A DNA stretch of 20,969 nt from Cladosporium sp. IMV 00045. Lineage: Eukaryota > Ascomycota > Dothideomycetes > Cladosporiales > Cladosporiaceae. The notes under the pieces were generated by a model. It ran no database searches. It was not told where the DNA came from and was given only the letters and a program-made list of their open reading frames with translations. How positions within the stretch are numbered: position 1 is the stretch's first letter; the number at the start of each line of letters is the position of its first letter. The DNA lies in the NCBI GenBank assembly GCA_001931905.2, contig MSJI02000284.1, positions 1-20,969 on the forward strand, read 5' to 3'. Below, piece after piece: positions 9,166 to 18,313 of this stretch. The position numbers and the translations under genes are program-made.

Positions 9166-10161
9166 TCAAAACCTCCCGGCGAGGAAGCCGCCGTCGACGG
9201 GGATCGTCGTCTGGCCACGAAGCAAAAGTCAGCACTGCCAACCACACGAATTTCCATCACAAAAATGAAAGAAAAACTCACCCCCGTAACCCACCCCGCG
9301 TCTTCACTCGCGAGAAACACGCAAACCCTCGCCAGATCTTGAGGCCTCCCCAAGCCGCGGAAGGGGTGCATCCCCTGCAACTGTCCCCTCGTGGCCTCGT
9401 CTTCGAAGAAAGGCAGAGTCATCGCCGTGCCCGTGTAGCCCGGCGCGAAGGCGTTGACGTGGATGCGGTGCGGCGCGCAGTCCAGAGCCGCGGAGCGCGT
9501 GAGGTTCATCACGGCGGACTTGGAGGCGCAGTACTATTTGTTCCGATCAGACGAGTTCAAGAAAGGAGGGTAAAGTTCCAGGAAAAAGAAACGAAAACGC
9601 AAACGGCAAGCATACCTCACCAACCCCCGTCTGCCCCGTAAACCCCAATATCGAAGCAGCGTTGATGATCCACCCTCTATCGCCCTCAGCACCCTCAAGC
9701 GGCTCCTGCTTCAACATCTGCCTGCAAGCGTACTTGATCCCCAAAAACACCCCTTTCAGATTAACGTCCAGCACCCTCTCCCACGCCTCCGTCTCACATT
9801 CCCAAATCGGCCTGGACTGCGGCACGCCGACGCCAGCATTGTTGACCATGACATCCAGACGGCCGTAGGCGCTCACGGCGGCGGTGACGAGTTCCTCGAC
9901 GGACAGAGCGGAGCGCACGTCGACGCGCTGGAAGATGGCGGTGCCGCCGCGCTGGGCTATGAGGATGTGCGTGGGGAGGCGGGTTTCGGATTCGTTTTCT
10001 TCGGTGTTGGGGTTGGAGTTGTTGGCCGGGCTGGGGTCGGGTTGGAGGTCGGCGCAGACTACCAGGGCGCCTTCGGCGGCGTAGTGAAGGCTGATCGAGC
10101 GGCCGATGCCGGATGAGGAGCCGGTGATTATGGCGACTTTGTTGGCGAGGCGGGAGGGCAT
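9166..10161 (-). CDS. Classical short-chain dehydrogenase/reductase (SDR)
   Basis: Reading on the minus strand, exons are 10161-9616, 9533-9282 and 9210-9166, all joined in phase 0, giving 280 residues. Seen: the cofactor loop TGSSSGIG (13-20), Asp38 after the second strand (favours NAD), NNAG (107-110), the catalytic Asn134 in VNLKG, Ser170, and Tyr183/Lys187 in YCASK, followed by APGYTGTAM and the usual tail IPVDGGFLAGRF. All catalytic residues of a classical SDR are therefore present. An Asn/Glu/Pro-rich insert (about 42-64) sits between strand 2 and the next helix. The two introns are 82 and 71 nt; the last exon is only 45 nt. The substrate cannot be told from sequence. The gene is divergent from the Zn2Cys6 regulator, which is a common layout for a pathway enzyme and its regulator, but that link is inference. 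Confidence 0.92.
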
Positions 10162-10791
10162 TTCGTTTTGGACTTGATTTTGGTTTGTGCTGTTTTTTCG
10201 TTTGGGTGGAAAGAGATTGGTTTGGGTGATTGATGATGGTTGTCGATCGAGATATTTGACTTTGTGAATATAAGACTGTTGTTTTTCTTTTGATCGATGG
10301 ATTGAAGAGGATAGAAAGAATGTGGAACGAGAAGATTTAAATGAAACATAATCCTACCTACCTTACCTTTCTGTAGAGCTACCAGATCCACTACTTGAAG
10401 TAGCGCACTCCTTCACTTCTCTCGGTCACCCGCATACACGAAGCTGAAGTGAGGAGACGTGTGTTGGTGGAGTGAGGAGACAGCTGCTGCGGCCGAGGCT
10501 TCTTGCTGAAAGTTTATTCGTTTTTGAGGAAGCTTGGGCGATATTTATCGATGGACGGAGGCAAGTCTAGCGGACGGTAAGTCTGGTCACTTTTAGTCTT
10601 GGGAAAACACAAGAGATCTTGCATTTGTGACACAACAAGAAGACCTACCAAGCTACCTCGTACGCAAATAAGCATCATCGACTTGCTTCGTAGGCAGCAC
10701 CCCTGTCAGCATGGTTGATGTTTGGCATACAGCCACCACATACAAAATTTGACAGCAAATCATTGTCATCATTCGTAATGACAAGGCGGAA
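10162..10791. other. Divergent promoter region (SDR / Zn2Cys6 regulator)
   Basis: 630 bp separate the two start codons. CGG triplets, the half-site of Zn2Cys6 proteins, occur at several places, including a palindromic CGGCCG near 10490 and AGCGGACGG near 10568. None forms a convincing spaced pair that I would name as an operator. The SDR side (10180-10330) is T/G-rich on the plus strand, that is A/C-rich in the SDR leader. Confidence 0.4.
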
Positions 10792-10813
10792 ATGCAAACG
10801 ACTTTCAGAGTAG
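10778..10813 (+). promoter_or_regulatory. Short upstream ORF overlapping the start of the Zn2Cys6 regulator
   Basis: An ATG at 10778 opens an 11-residue frame (MTRRKCKRLSE) that stops at 10811-10813, beyond the main ATG at 10792 and in another frame. If it lies in the transcript, scanning ribosomes would have to skip it or re-initiate, which would lower regulator output. The transcription start is unknown, so this is only a possibility. Confidence 0.3.
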
Positions 10814-12126
10814 ATCTGGTCACTCGCTCAAAGGGCACGGACGGCAGTCTCAATGATGGACGACAGCGTCCTTTCGTTGCTCGCAAGACGCACACCAAAT
10901 CAAGAGGTGGTTGCGTAGCTTGTAAGAAGAGGCGGATCAAGGTTGGTGGTTTCTCCCTGTTTTTTATCGACTGCAATCTTTCTTCCTCTTTCCTGGCGTT
11001 GCTTTATTTCGAACGTCTTTTCTCCTGCACAATCCGTTCACTGCAGGCTTCAAACGGCTAATGGAGACAGTGCGATGAATCTCGACCGAATTGCACAAGA
11101 TGCTCGCGTATGGAGATCGATTGCGAGTATTCTACTCCTGCATCACCACCTGGCAAACAGACTGCATTGATGCCGACGACAACATCGCATAGCATGGCGG
11201 TATCATCCGCTCGTACTCAGCTTGCCGATTTCTTGGGAGATAATGGAAGTCCTCATCAGATCCGACACGACGAAGGCCTCAAGGCTCTCCGTCATTTTCA
11301 GGAAGCTACGTGTCATACATTCGGTGGCGACATGATTACCCAAGTCATGCATCAAGTCGTTCGAAACAATGTTTGGCAATATCCATTCCTCACACACATG
11401 GTTATCGCCGCTTCATCCGGCCACCAACGGCGCTTGTCGGGTCAATCATCGCAAATGAAAAGACTTCGCTCATTGGAATTCGAGGAAATCAATCACTGGC
11501 AAACTGGCCTTCAGATGTTTCAAAGCAAACTATCGCGCCAGACATCTGGCTCAGAACCTGAGCTGATGAACTTCGACTCTGTGGTCTCTGCGATCTTCCT
11601 CACCATCGTTTTTACCTTGGCCATGCAAGATGGGAATGTCGAAAGCAGATCCATGAAACAAGGGGAATATTTTGTACAGCGTATTATCGACCCAATGTCA
11701 TCTACAGGCGGCTTTCGTGCTTTGCAAGCAATTCAGGTTACCCCGAGCGAGAACTCCGTTTGGATGTCAGCTCTTGATACTGCTGATGACCCCAATGGGA
11801 CGTTCACCAGCAGAACGCCAGGGACAGAAGGGCTGCCGACAGCATTTGTCCAACTCTGCGAGCTTGACGAGCATTCCTCTTCGGATATGAACGCGTTCCA
11901 TGCGATACTTCGACATCTGACGCCGCTGATCCAAATGAAGCCGACGCCGCGGAATTGGAGCAAACTATTTGCATTCAGCGGACGCCTTCACAGCACCTTC
12001 CGACCGCTGGTCGCGGAGAGAATCCCCAAGCTCTTTTGTTGCTCGCTTGGTGGCTCGCATTGCTACGTCAAGTCGACGAACGGTGGATTCGAGCTTGGGC
12101 AAAATCGGCGTGCGAAAGCACTGTAG
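10792..12126 (+). CDS. Zn2Cys6 transcription factor, Upc2-like (C-terminus frameshifted)
   Basis: Exons are 10792-10941 and 11071-12126 as read, 401 residues. The Zn2Cys6 cluster is at residues 41-68 (Cys41, 44, 51, 58, 61, 68; spacing 2-6-6-2-6), with the KKRRIK basic loop; the 129-nt intron falls just before Cys51. The rest resembles the fungal transcription factor domain of sterol-uptake (Upc2-type) regulators: ALRHFQEATCHTF, then WQYPFLTHMVIAASSGH, HWQTGLQMFQSKL, and LPTAFVQLCEL. It would act in the nucleus on CGG-containing sites. In this frame the end (after about residue 366) turns into unrelated Cys/Gly-rich sequence, whereas the other frame from 12021 encodes the conserved NPQALLLLAWWLALLRQVDE block. 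This points to a one-base loss near 12019-12022, or a sequence error. The role is inferred from family only. Confidence 0.78.
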
Positions 12127-12239
12127 CATACTTGTCTACCACGACCGATTCTAGGGTGCAATCGCTTCTGGTGTTTCCGGCTACGTTTGGCACCGCTGAC
12201 ATTTCTTGGATATGGCGCCATGAGCTCGATTCAACATGA
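12021..12239 (+). pseudogene. C-terminal part of the Zn2Cys6 regulator in a shifted frame
   Basis: From AAT at 12021 this frame reads NPQALLLLAWWLALLRQ and goes on to a stop at 12237-12239. The ALLLLAWWLALL-type segment is a familiar landmark of the C-terminal region of Upc2-like regulators. It is one base out of frame with the upstream domain. A frame that includes it would make the protein about 37 residues longer and would end 24 bp from the RTA1 stop codon. Confidence 0.65.
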
Positions 12240-12263
12240 ACTATCAACGAAGATATTACAAGA

Positions 12264-13248
12264 TCAACCAACGGTATCTACCATCTCCCTTTCAGGCTTG
12301 TGTGCATGCAAGCTCGTGGTGGGGAGCCATCTGCCGGGATGCCAGTATATGAATAGATATACTGCAACGACGATTGGCGCGAATTCCAGACATCCGAAGT
12401 ATACCTCATGAGTCGAAAGAGATCCCATGAGTCCTTCCGCCGTCTCCGCCAAACGGAAACATGTCCTCAAATAGACTGCCAGAGTCGCAATGACGAGCGC
12501 AACGATGAAGCTCCTGCTTATTGTTGCCGAGCTCTTCCTCGCCTTGATCAATGTCCAAAACAGAACTATGAGGAAGATCGCGAACGAGAAAACCTGGAAA
12601 GACAGACCGGCCAGGAGGATGTTGTTCGGCGTTGTGGGATCTTTGCGGTTCGAATATGCTACGCCGATCAATGCTGCGCCGGCGATTTGGACAACAGTCG
12701 CAACGACATCGCAGACGATGAAGATCCAGAGAATGAGCTTCGGCGGCATTGGCGCGTATTCCCTCCCGTAGACTCGGTTGATCATGATCGATACGAGGGT
12801 ATAGATTGCAGCGGAGAAGAAGACGGGTGCGACGACGATGAAGAAGTACTGTGGTTGTTAGCGGCGGAGGCATTTGATAATCTTGCAGGCTCATCGTACC
12901 TGGACCACAAACCACGGCACAGAATACGGGTTCTGCTGGCTCGATAGAATGCGGAACGCGTATCCCACGATCTCCATTATTGTGCCTACAACCACAGTGC
13001 TGAAATACCATGTGCGATGGCGTAGGAGGAGGTACAGATGGACTATGAGCCCAATAACGAATAGAACCACACCCAGCACTCCAACTGCGAGAGAAGGGGT
13101 GTATCTGCGAGGTAGTATCAGCATACGATTTGATGAATTTTTCGGATCTCTAACCCTACCCATAGATGATAATAGTCGCAGAATCCTCCGTCATTGGATT
13201 GGGAAAGTTTGGGTCGACATAACCTTGCACGGCTCCCGAGTCCGCCAT
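12264..13248 (-). CDS. RTA1-family seven-helix membrane protein (lipid-translocating exporter type)
   Basis: On the minus strand exons are 13248-13160, 13104-12900 and 12848-12264, giving 292 residues. The start ATG has a strong context (CACCATGG). Seen: YTPSLAVGVLGVVLF beginning helix 1 (from residue 31), then about seven hydrophobic segments, with the family's CD pair (144-145), GLSFQVFSF (179-187), THEVYF (244-249) and WHPGR (267-271). Yeast members (Rta1, Rtm1, Rsb1) give resistance to 7-aminocholesterol or molasses toxins or move sphingoid long-chain bases at the plasma membrane; which applies here is unknown. Introns are 55 and 51 nt, both with ordinary ends. The C-terminal tail (272-292) is short and polar. 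The gene faces the Zn2Cys6 regulator tail to tail with almost no spacer. Confidence 0.9.
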
Positions 13249-15128
13249 GGTGAAAGCTCGATTCAACGATATAGCTTGTTGTGTTGAGGATGTTCGCGAA
13301 TTCTTTTAAAAACACAGCATGTGCTGTCGGTGCAGCATTACCTTGACAAGACGGGTCATATGGCAATCTTATATCCACCTCGCCATCTTCGAAGCTAGTC
13401 CGAACTGGATAGAGTTGCGAGAAACGTGCGCTAAAGAATACGCATACCCCTACTTTGGGCTTAACCAGAAACTCTAAATGCTTGACATCTCGCCTCGGGA
13501 TCGAAGATCGACGGCGTGGTTGCCAGATCAGGCAATGCGTATTCGAACGTTTTTGTTGATGGTGCTGTGATCTTTTCATGAGCACATCATGGACGACACA
13601 TTTACAAAGACGTTTAGGGAATTCGTCAATAATATGGCCGCCTAATCTATCAATGGCTCAGGCAACCCACGACCTCGACAAAACGTCTTGCAGCATCCGA
13701 GTGTTCTCGAACCTGCTGAGATACTCTATAATCTTACCAAACATGCTAGCGAGAAGCAGAGGATCACCGGCATATCTCCAAAGAAGGAAATGCGTATTGG
13801 GACAATTTAACGTTGGTGGCTCTTGTTGCCTGTAATCTTGTCATGGAAACATCTAGGTATTTCGTCAACCTATGGCCGTCAGATCTCCCAATGGTTTAAG
13901 GCAACCAACTACCTCGACAAAACGCCTCACTGCGTACGAATGGTTTCGAACATGCAGAGCTATTTGCAATCTTGTCGAACATGCTGACGAGAAGAAGAAG
14001 ACTTCCGGTGTATCTTCCAGATAAGGAAATGCGTATTCGAACGTGTAGTTGTTCGTGGTTCTTGTTGCCCACGATCGCATGATTGCAAATACAGCCCATT
14101 GCTTTGCCGATGGCCCACAAGATTTGGGCGCAAGTCAAGGCCACCAACGACCTCGACAATTGTGTCTCATAGCGTCCGAATGTATTCAGATCTGCTAAGC
14201 TGCTTGACAATCTCACCGTCGACGTTGGCGAAGACACTCGTAACTGCTGCGATGTACAAAATGCCGTGATTGCCGTTTCAGCATCACAACCACAAAATAC
14301 CATGCTGCGCTTAGGGGTTGTACCTGAGCAAGGACAGCACATGGCTTCATCTTGGTGTAACGACAATCGATGTCCCCCAATCGTTTCATGCTGCTAAGCG
14401 CACCGGGTAGCAGCATGGTTGCTCATGGCGCCACCCAAGACTTGGATGGCTTTCAGCATCGGGTACTTTTGTTGAAAGCCCTGCAGTTAGCCGCGACATG
14501 TCGAGGCTGGACTCTTCCATGTGCTTTGCTCTTAGAGCGCGGGTTTCCACATTCTTCATGATGCAGCATACACTGACGCACCAGTCGATGCAATGCGGTG
14601 CCTAAACTATCACAACAGAACAACATCACATGCTTCGTGCAGAGTAGCAGTGCAGTGTCCTGAGACATACTGTTATCTTCGTACTCCAGCGCCAGGAAGC
14701 CGTAACCTCCGCCACCAAGTGGCGTCTTGGTCTCGCGATCGGCCGGAGCTCGTGTCCGTGACCTATATTTGCAACATGCTCTGTCGAGTTTCTGGTACTG
14801 TACCCGGCTGTTAGGGTTCGCGAGTTGTACATGTGAAGTCCGTCGGCTGCCTGAGACGCCAACACCGTACGAAACGGAATTGTCACAGATACACAACATG
14901 GCACTGGAGCGAAGGAAATCCTTGACGGAGTTTGCTCCTCTCCTTCATCTTCGGTGATAGGAAACCATGACCAAGATCTGTATCGTGTGCTCTGTAGCAC
15001 ACATAGAAGAGATGTAATCTCCAGCCGGCTGCCGCAAGTCGTTCACTTGAGCTCGTTCGCGATCAAGGCCATACATCCAGTCTCATCGTGATCTAGTACT
15101 GTTCGGGTACGCATCCAATCTGCATGGC
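13249..15128. other. Long region without an intact gene; contains a degenerate tandem repeat
   Basis: About 1.9 kb upstream of the RTA1 gene. The stretch 13.52-14.29 kb is a decayed tandem repeat (separate entry). The flanking parts, 13249-13520 and 14290-15128, show short open frames on both strands with no recognisable motif and no codon pattern I trust. Base composition is close to the rest of the window and is not A/T-rich, so strong RIP decay is not evident. Confidence 0.5.
13522..14290. repeat. Degenerate tandem repeat, 239-bp period, about 3.3 units
   Basis: Anchors recur at fixed spacing. ACCTCGACA begins at 13672, 13911 and 14150 (239 and 239 apart). ATGGCC begins at 13634, 13872 and 14110 (238 and 238). 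AAGGAAATGCGTATT begins at 13784 and 14023 (239 apart), and ATGCGTATTCGAACG also occurs at 13535, 255 before the next unit. Units run roughly 13522-13620 (partial), 13621-13859, 13860-14098 and 14099-about 14290, the last most diverged. By eye the middle two share about two thirds of bases. On the minus strand the same frame gives TFEYALPDL, QYAFPSL, TFEYAFPYL and a weaker TAFCTS in successive units, and VEVVG(C/G)L occurs in three, hinting at a decayed repeat-protein gene. Confidence 0.8.
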
Positions 15129-15695
15129 ATGAACTTGTCAGTTGCCGGCGAAAGAACTTTTCAAGCTGATCAGCTTCTGGCCAGCGAAGAGCAGCTGTGT
15201 GTTCCCCAATCAAATATTGCTACGTTCGGGTTGCTGACAATCTTTAGAGTCGACGATGCGAGCTCCACCAGCGCCACTCACGGGAGCGCGTCTACCACAG
15301 ACGACGGCGGTCCGAAGCAGCCAGAGCTACTGAAAGCTGATGGAAAGGAAACTTTGGCCGACAAGACAACCAATGGCGAGATCTGTCCGCGTCCTGGCCA
15401 GCACTTGGATCCTCGCCTGCGCAACGGGCAACTTCCTCTCAAGATTCCTGTCATGAACGGTCACCACGATTATAGCCTTGATCGATTCGTTCAAGACGTT
15501 AATCATCGCGAGAAGGCACGACTTGGCGACTTTCGAACATTCGCTCATTTGGAGACGCAGCCAGTCCACAACAAGTCTGGAGAGGGCGCCAAAGCCCTCG
15601 AAGTTACGGCCGAAGAAAAAGCAACGAACGGCGTAGATGAGTGCCACGTGGAAGAGGCGGATGAGGATGATGATGGTGGGGACGCTGCTGAATAA
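15129..15695 (+). CDS. Hypothetical acidic protein, not recognised
   Basis: An open frame of 188 residues from ATG 15129 to TAA 15695. It has no signal peptide or membrane span. The middle is polar (SSTSATHGSASTTDDGG), and the tail is strongly acidic (EEADEDDDGGDAAE). Codons are rich in purine at the first position (GAN, GCN, AAN), which favours this strand. A GCTGAC...TTTAG at 15233-15248 looks like a branch point and acceptor, so the true gene may have a different first exon. A minus-strand frame over 15327-15647 is more hydrophobic and cannot be excluded. I do not recognise a family. It could be a lineage-specific gene or chance. Confidence 0.3.
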   Translation: MNLSVAGERTFQADQLLASEEQLCVPQSNIATFGLLTIFRVDDASSTSATHGSASTTDDGGPKQPELLKADGKETLADKTTNGEICPRPGQHLDPRLRNGQLPLKIPVMNGHHDYSLDRFVQDVNHREKARLGDFRTFAHLETQPVHNKSGEGAKALEVTAEEKATNGVDECHVEEADEDDDGGDAAE

Positions 15696-15853
15696 AGTCG
15701 GCTTTGTAGATGTGCTGCCGTTGGCAAGGGCGTCAAAAGTCGCCCACTGACTGACTCTAGTCGTTCATTGATAACATTTCGGAGCTTTGAAACGGTCAAA
15801 GTGCATTGCTATTAAACATTATAATATCTCTAGCCTGAACGAATTTTACGTCA

Positions 15854-16954
15854 TCAGTTCTGTTGTAACGGCTCAGTGCTCTGCCTGTTACCACCTTCAC
15901 TCTCAGATCTTCCCTCTTCCGCCTGACGATCCTGCACCTTAGATTGATCTGCGTGCTTCGCCGGGTCGAAGACGTACATGGGCCATTCGCAGCCGATGGT
16001 TCGCTTGACGATAACAGGGAGATTTCGCCAGATGGCCTGCGGCATTGGAATGAGAATGCTGGTGTCGTGCAGGTACTTTTCGTATTGCGGCCAGCCGACG
16101 CCTTTCTCGTAGCGCTTCTTGGCTGCAGGACGCTCTTGCAGGGGCAGACCTGAGAGAAACAGGAGCAGGCTTGTCAGGAGGATAAAACCGACGCAACTGG
16201 CATACAGGGCAGCGTAGGCACCACTTTCAGAAGGCAAGCCGCCGTAGCTTGCGGGTGTGACAGCGATGATGTAGATGGCTGATGAATTGTTAGCTGAACA
16301 TTCATACAAAGCGGATCATTGGAAGACAATACACGTACAAACTTGTGTCATGATCTCGGCAAAATAGTTTGGGTGTCTGCTGAGCTTGAAGAAGCCAACA
16401 TCACACACAGCACCCGGCTCTTTGCCTGGGCCTTGCTTGAAGCGATACTTTTGAGCATCTGAGATGGATTCGAGGCCGAAGGCGAGGGCCCAGATGATCA
16501 CGCCAATGATATCTGTGGCCTTGCCGAAGGACGGCTGCTGGACGCGGAGGACGTTCGGGCTGTTAAGGATCGTGACAGGTAGGGATACCGTCCAGACCCA
16601 AAGCATTTGGAATACCCAGAATCCCAGGAAGGAGAAGAACTTTCCTCTCATGTCGTCAAAGCGATCGTCTTTGCCGGTTTTCAAGATCCGGAATAGCAAG
16701 AAGCCAGCGAGTCGCGCTGCCCAGAGCATCAAAAAGATTGACGTTACGATCTGTCGCGGATGTGTCGAGCCTCCCATGGAGAGCGTGATGATGCCCAGGA
16801 TAACGAAGTTTGAGCCTCCCATGAAGTCTGTAATCTTGTCGAATTTGAGCGTATAGGCGATCGAGAATCCGATCAACTGGTATGCCACCGTAATGATGAG
16901 GGTGATGGCGAGGTAGTAATCGTCCAGTACGTGGACTGGGGAATGTGTCGGCAT
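15854..16954 (-). CDS. DUF1295 family integral membrane protein (steroid 5-alpha-reductase-like)
   Basis: On the minus strand exons are 16954-16339 and 16278-15854, giving 346 residues. The donor GTACGT at 16338 and acceptor CAG at 16279 join T|CC to keep QVSIYIIAVTPASYGG in frame; the 60-nt intron has a GCTAAC branch point. Seen: several hydrophobic helices from residue 14 on, DDRFDDMRGKFFSF (96-109), SRHPNYFAE (192-200), then a helix and LPLQERPAAKKRYEKG (250-265), ending with the fungal block EWPMYVFDPAKHADQSKVQ and a charged tail. The RHPNY plus downstream Glu-Arg pattern is the cofactor-site signature shared by DUF1295, sterol reductases and isoprenylcysteine methyltransferases. The reaction is not established for this fungal group; an NADPH-dependent lipid reductase is a reasonable guess. 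It is divergent from the DUF3807-like gene. Confidence 0.88.
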
Positions 16955-17500
16955 GGCTGGCTAATGCTGTGCGGCTTAAAATGCCAACACTTCTTGATGG
17001 AATGGAGACTGAATGAGAAAAACAGTTATCAAGGATTCGACTGCTTTGTGGTTTGTATGTGCGCAAAGATCTGGTTACATACTCAGACTGTATTGTTATG
17101 TCTGTGAATGGACGACGTCATGGATCTCTCGCGTTCTCATTCACATGCCAGGACGCTTACCTAGAACGGTAATCGAAGCGAGATGCCGGGGCCAGCCGGC
17201 CAAAGTCTAAATTAGCGAGGTCGTGCCCTGGAGATCGCCGGCTTGATTTCTCCCCGACTCCCGCAAACGCAACGCAACGCACACCTGACAACATACAAAC
17301 AACACCAACGAGTGTTGCTCGATGGCCCATGTCGCCGTCGTCGATGGAGCGTTCTTAATGTACAGCGATACAAAAAGCCGCTGAACACCACTGGCCAGAT
17401 GCCCCACGGAAAAGCGGCGAGGAAACGCAACTGGCAGCAAGCAAGCAAAGCAAAGGTGGCCGCGCGAAAGGCGCAAAAGCGAGCCGCAAAGGCAGCGACC
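16955..17500. other. Divergent intergenic region (DUF1295 gene / DUF3807-like gene)
   Basis: 546 bp between start codons. The right part (17243-17500) is an open frame continuous with the downstream gene, and from ATG 17399 it would add a 34-residue Lys/Arg-rich extension (see findings). An ACGCAACGCAACGCAC direct repeat of a 5-mer lies at about 17269-17284. No other element is clear. Confidence 0.45.
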
Positions 17501-18313
17501 ATGGATTCTCAACCTCGCCCGCTTGCAATTCCCACTGTCACAGAGGTAACCTCAATCTAGCATTCACTTCCAGGGGTAAGTACTGACTACGGTAAGGATG
17601 ACCTTCTCTCATTCCAATTCGCTCACTTTGGCGACGACACTAAACCCGACACTTTCTTTGTGGATCCGCAACAAGCACTCAACTATCAGCCAGGACTTGA
17701 ACATCTCGGTGATGATGATCTGGGATGGTACGAAGATGGCGTCAAGCGTACCCTCACAGATGAGCAAATTGAGATGTTTCGCCACACCGAGCTTGAGGAG
17801 CTCAAGAGACTACGCAATCTCGAAGCTGAAGCGAGAGAAGAATTCTCGGAAGATGATGAAGATGATGAATACGAGCCAACGATACCTGATGCGCCTCTTG
17901 CACCTGCTCCTGCCCCACAATCGCCAGCATCAGATGCTTCAAGCTTGGAGGACGAACTTTCCACGAAGCCTATCACCTCCACATTGAAACAACAGCGGCC
18001 CAAAAAGTCTTTTGAATCAACAGACCGTTTTCAAACTTTTAACGAGCGCCAACGCACCCGATCACCGCGACGAAAACCACGCATGAAGGAAATCCCGTAC
18101 GACCAACGCAACAAGCGGAAATGGGAAAACTACATTGACGGCGAAGACCCTGTCCACGGATCCATGACCCATCGCCGGCTTGTCCGCGAGCTTGACGAGC
18201 AACGCGGCAGGAACATTACAATCGACTATGGCGATGGTGAAGGCGTGGTGGCACCGCCAACTCGCTCGACTGCAGGACCCGCTCGCAAGATTATTTCTTA
18301 CGAAGACGATTGA
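17501..18313 (+). CDS. Conserved fungal protein, DUF3807-like
   Basis: Exons are 17501-17545 and 17597-18313, 253 residues. The join gives IPTVTE|DDLLSFQFAHFG, which restores a DLLxFQxxHF start typical of this fungal family. The 51-nt intron runs from GTAACC to a TACTGAC branch point and a TAAG acceptor. Features: a helical, charged segment (68-98, TDEQIEMFRHTELEELKRL) ending in an acidic run (EDDEDDEYE, 100-108), a Pro/Ala linker (112-128), a basic patch (168-178), and the conserved IPYDQRNKRKWENYIDGED plus THRRLVRELDEQ block (181-217). No membrane span. Function unknown; the basic patch could be a nuclear signal. ATG 17501 has a strong context (GCGACCATGG) and was preferred over the in-frame ATG at 17399. 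The DUF label is from memory of the motif and should be checked. Confidence 0.75.

Noticed and set aside
8952..9641. Long plus-strand open frame (229 codons)
   Set aside because: It is antisense to the SDR gene, whose catalytic motifs and spliced exons are clear; composition is that of a shadow frame.
11960..12030. An intron as the cause of the frame change in the regulator
   Set aside because: The two good frames meet within a few bases; no donor-acceptor pair of workable length fits there.
12408..12947. Plus-strand open frame of 179 codons
   Set aside because: Antisense to RTA1 exons and crosses an RTA1 intron; no domain of its own.
13436..13544. Inverted 10-mer GAATACGCAT / ATGCGTATTC as a hairpin
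   Set aside because: The arms are only 10 bp with about 90 bp between them; the right arm is already explained by the tandem repeat.
13522..14290. CRISPR-like array
   Set aside because: The units are 239 bp and diverged along their whole length, with no short identical repeats and unique spacers; the genome is eukaryotic.
13249..15128. RIP-mutated transposon
   Set aside because: No terminal repeats or transposase motifs, and the base composition is not A/T-rich or TpA-rich as RIP would leave.
15327..15647. Hydrophobic minus-strand open frame as a membrane protein gene
   Set aside because: No recognisable family and the plus strand has the better codon pattern; kept only as a caveat to the plus-strand ORF.
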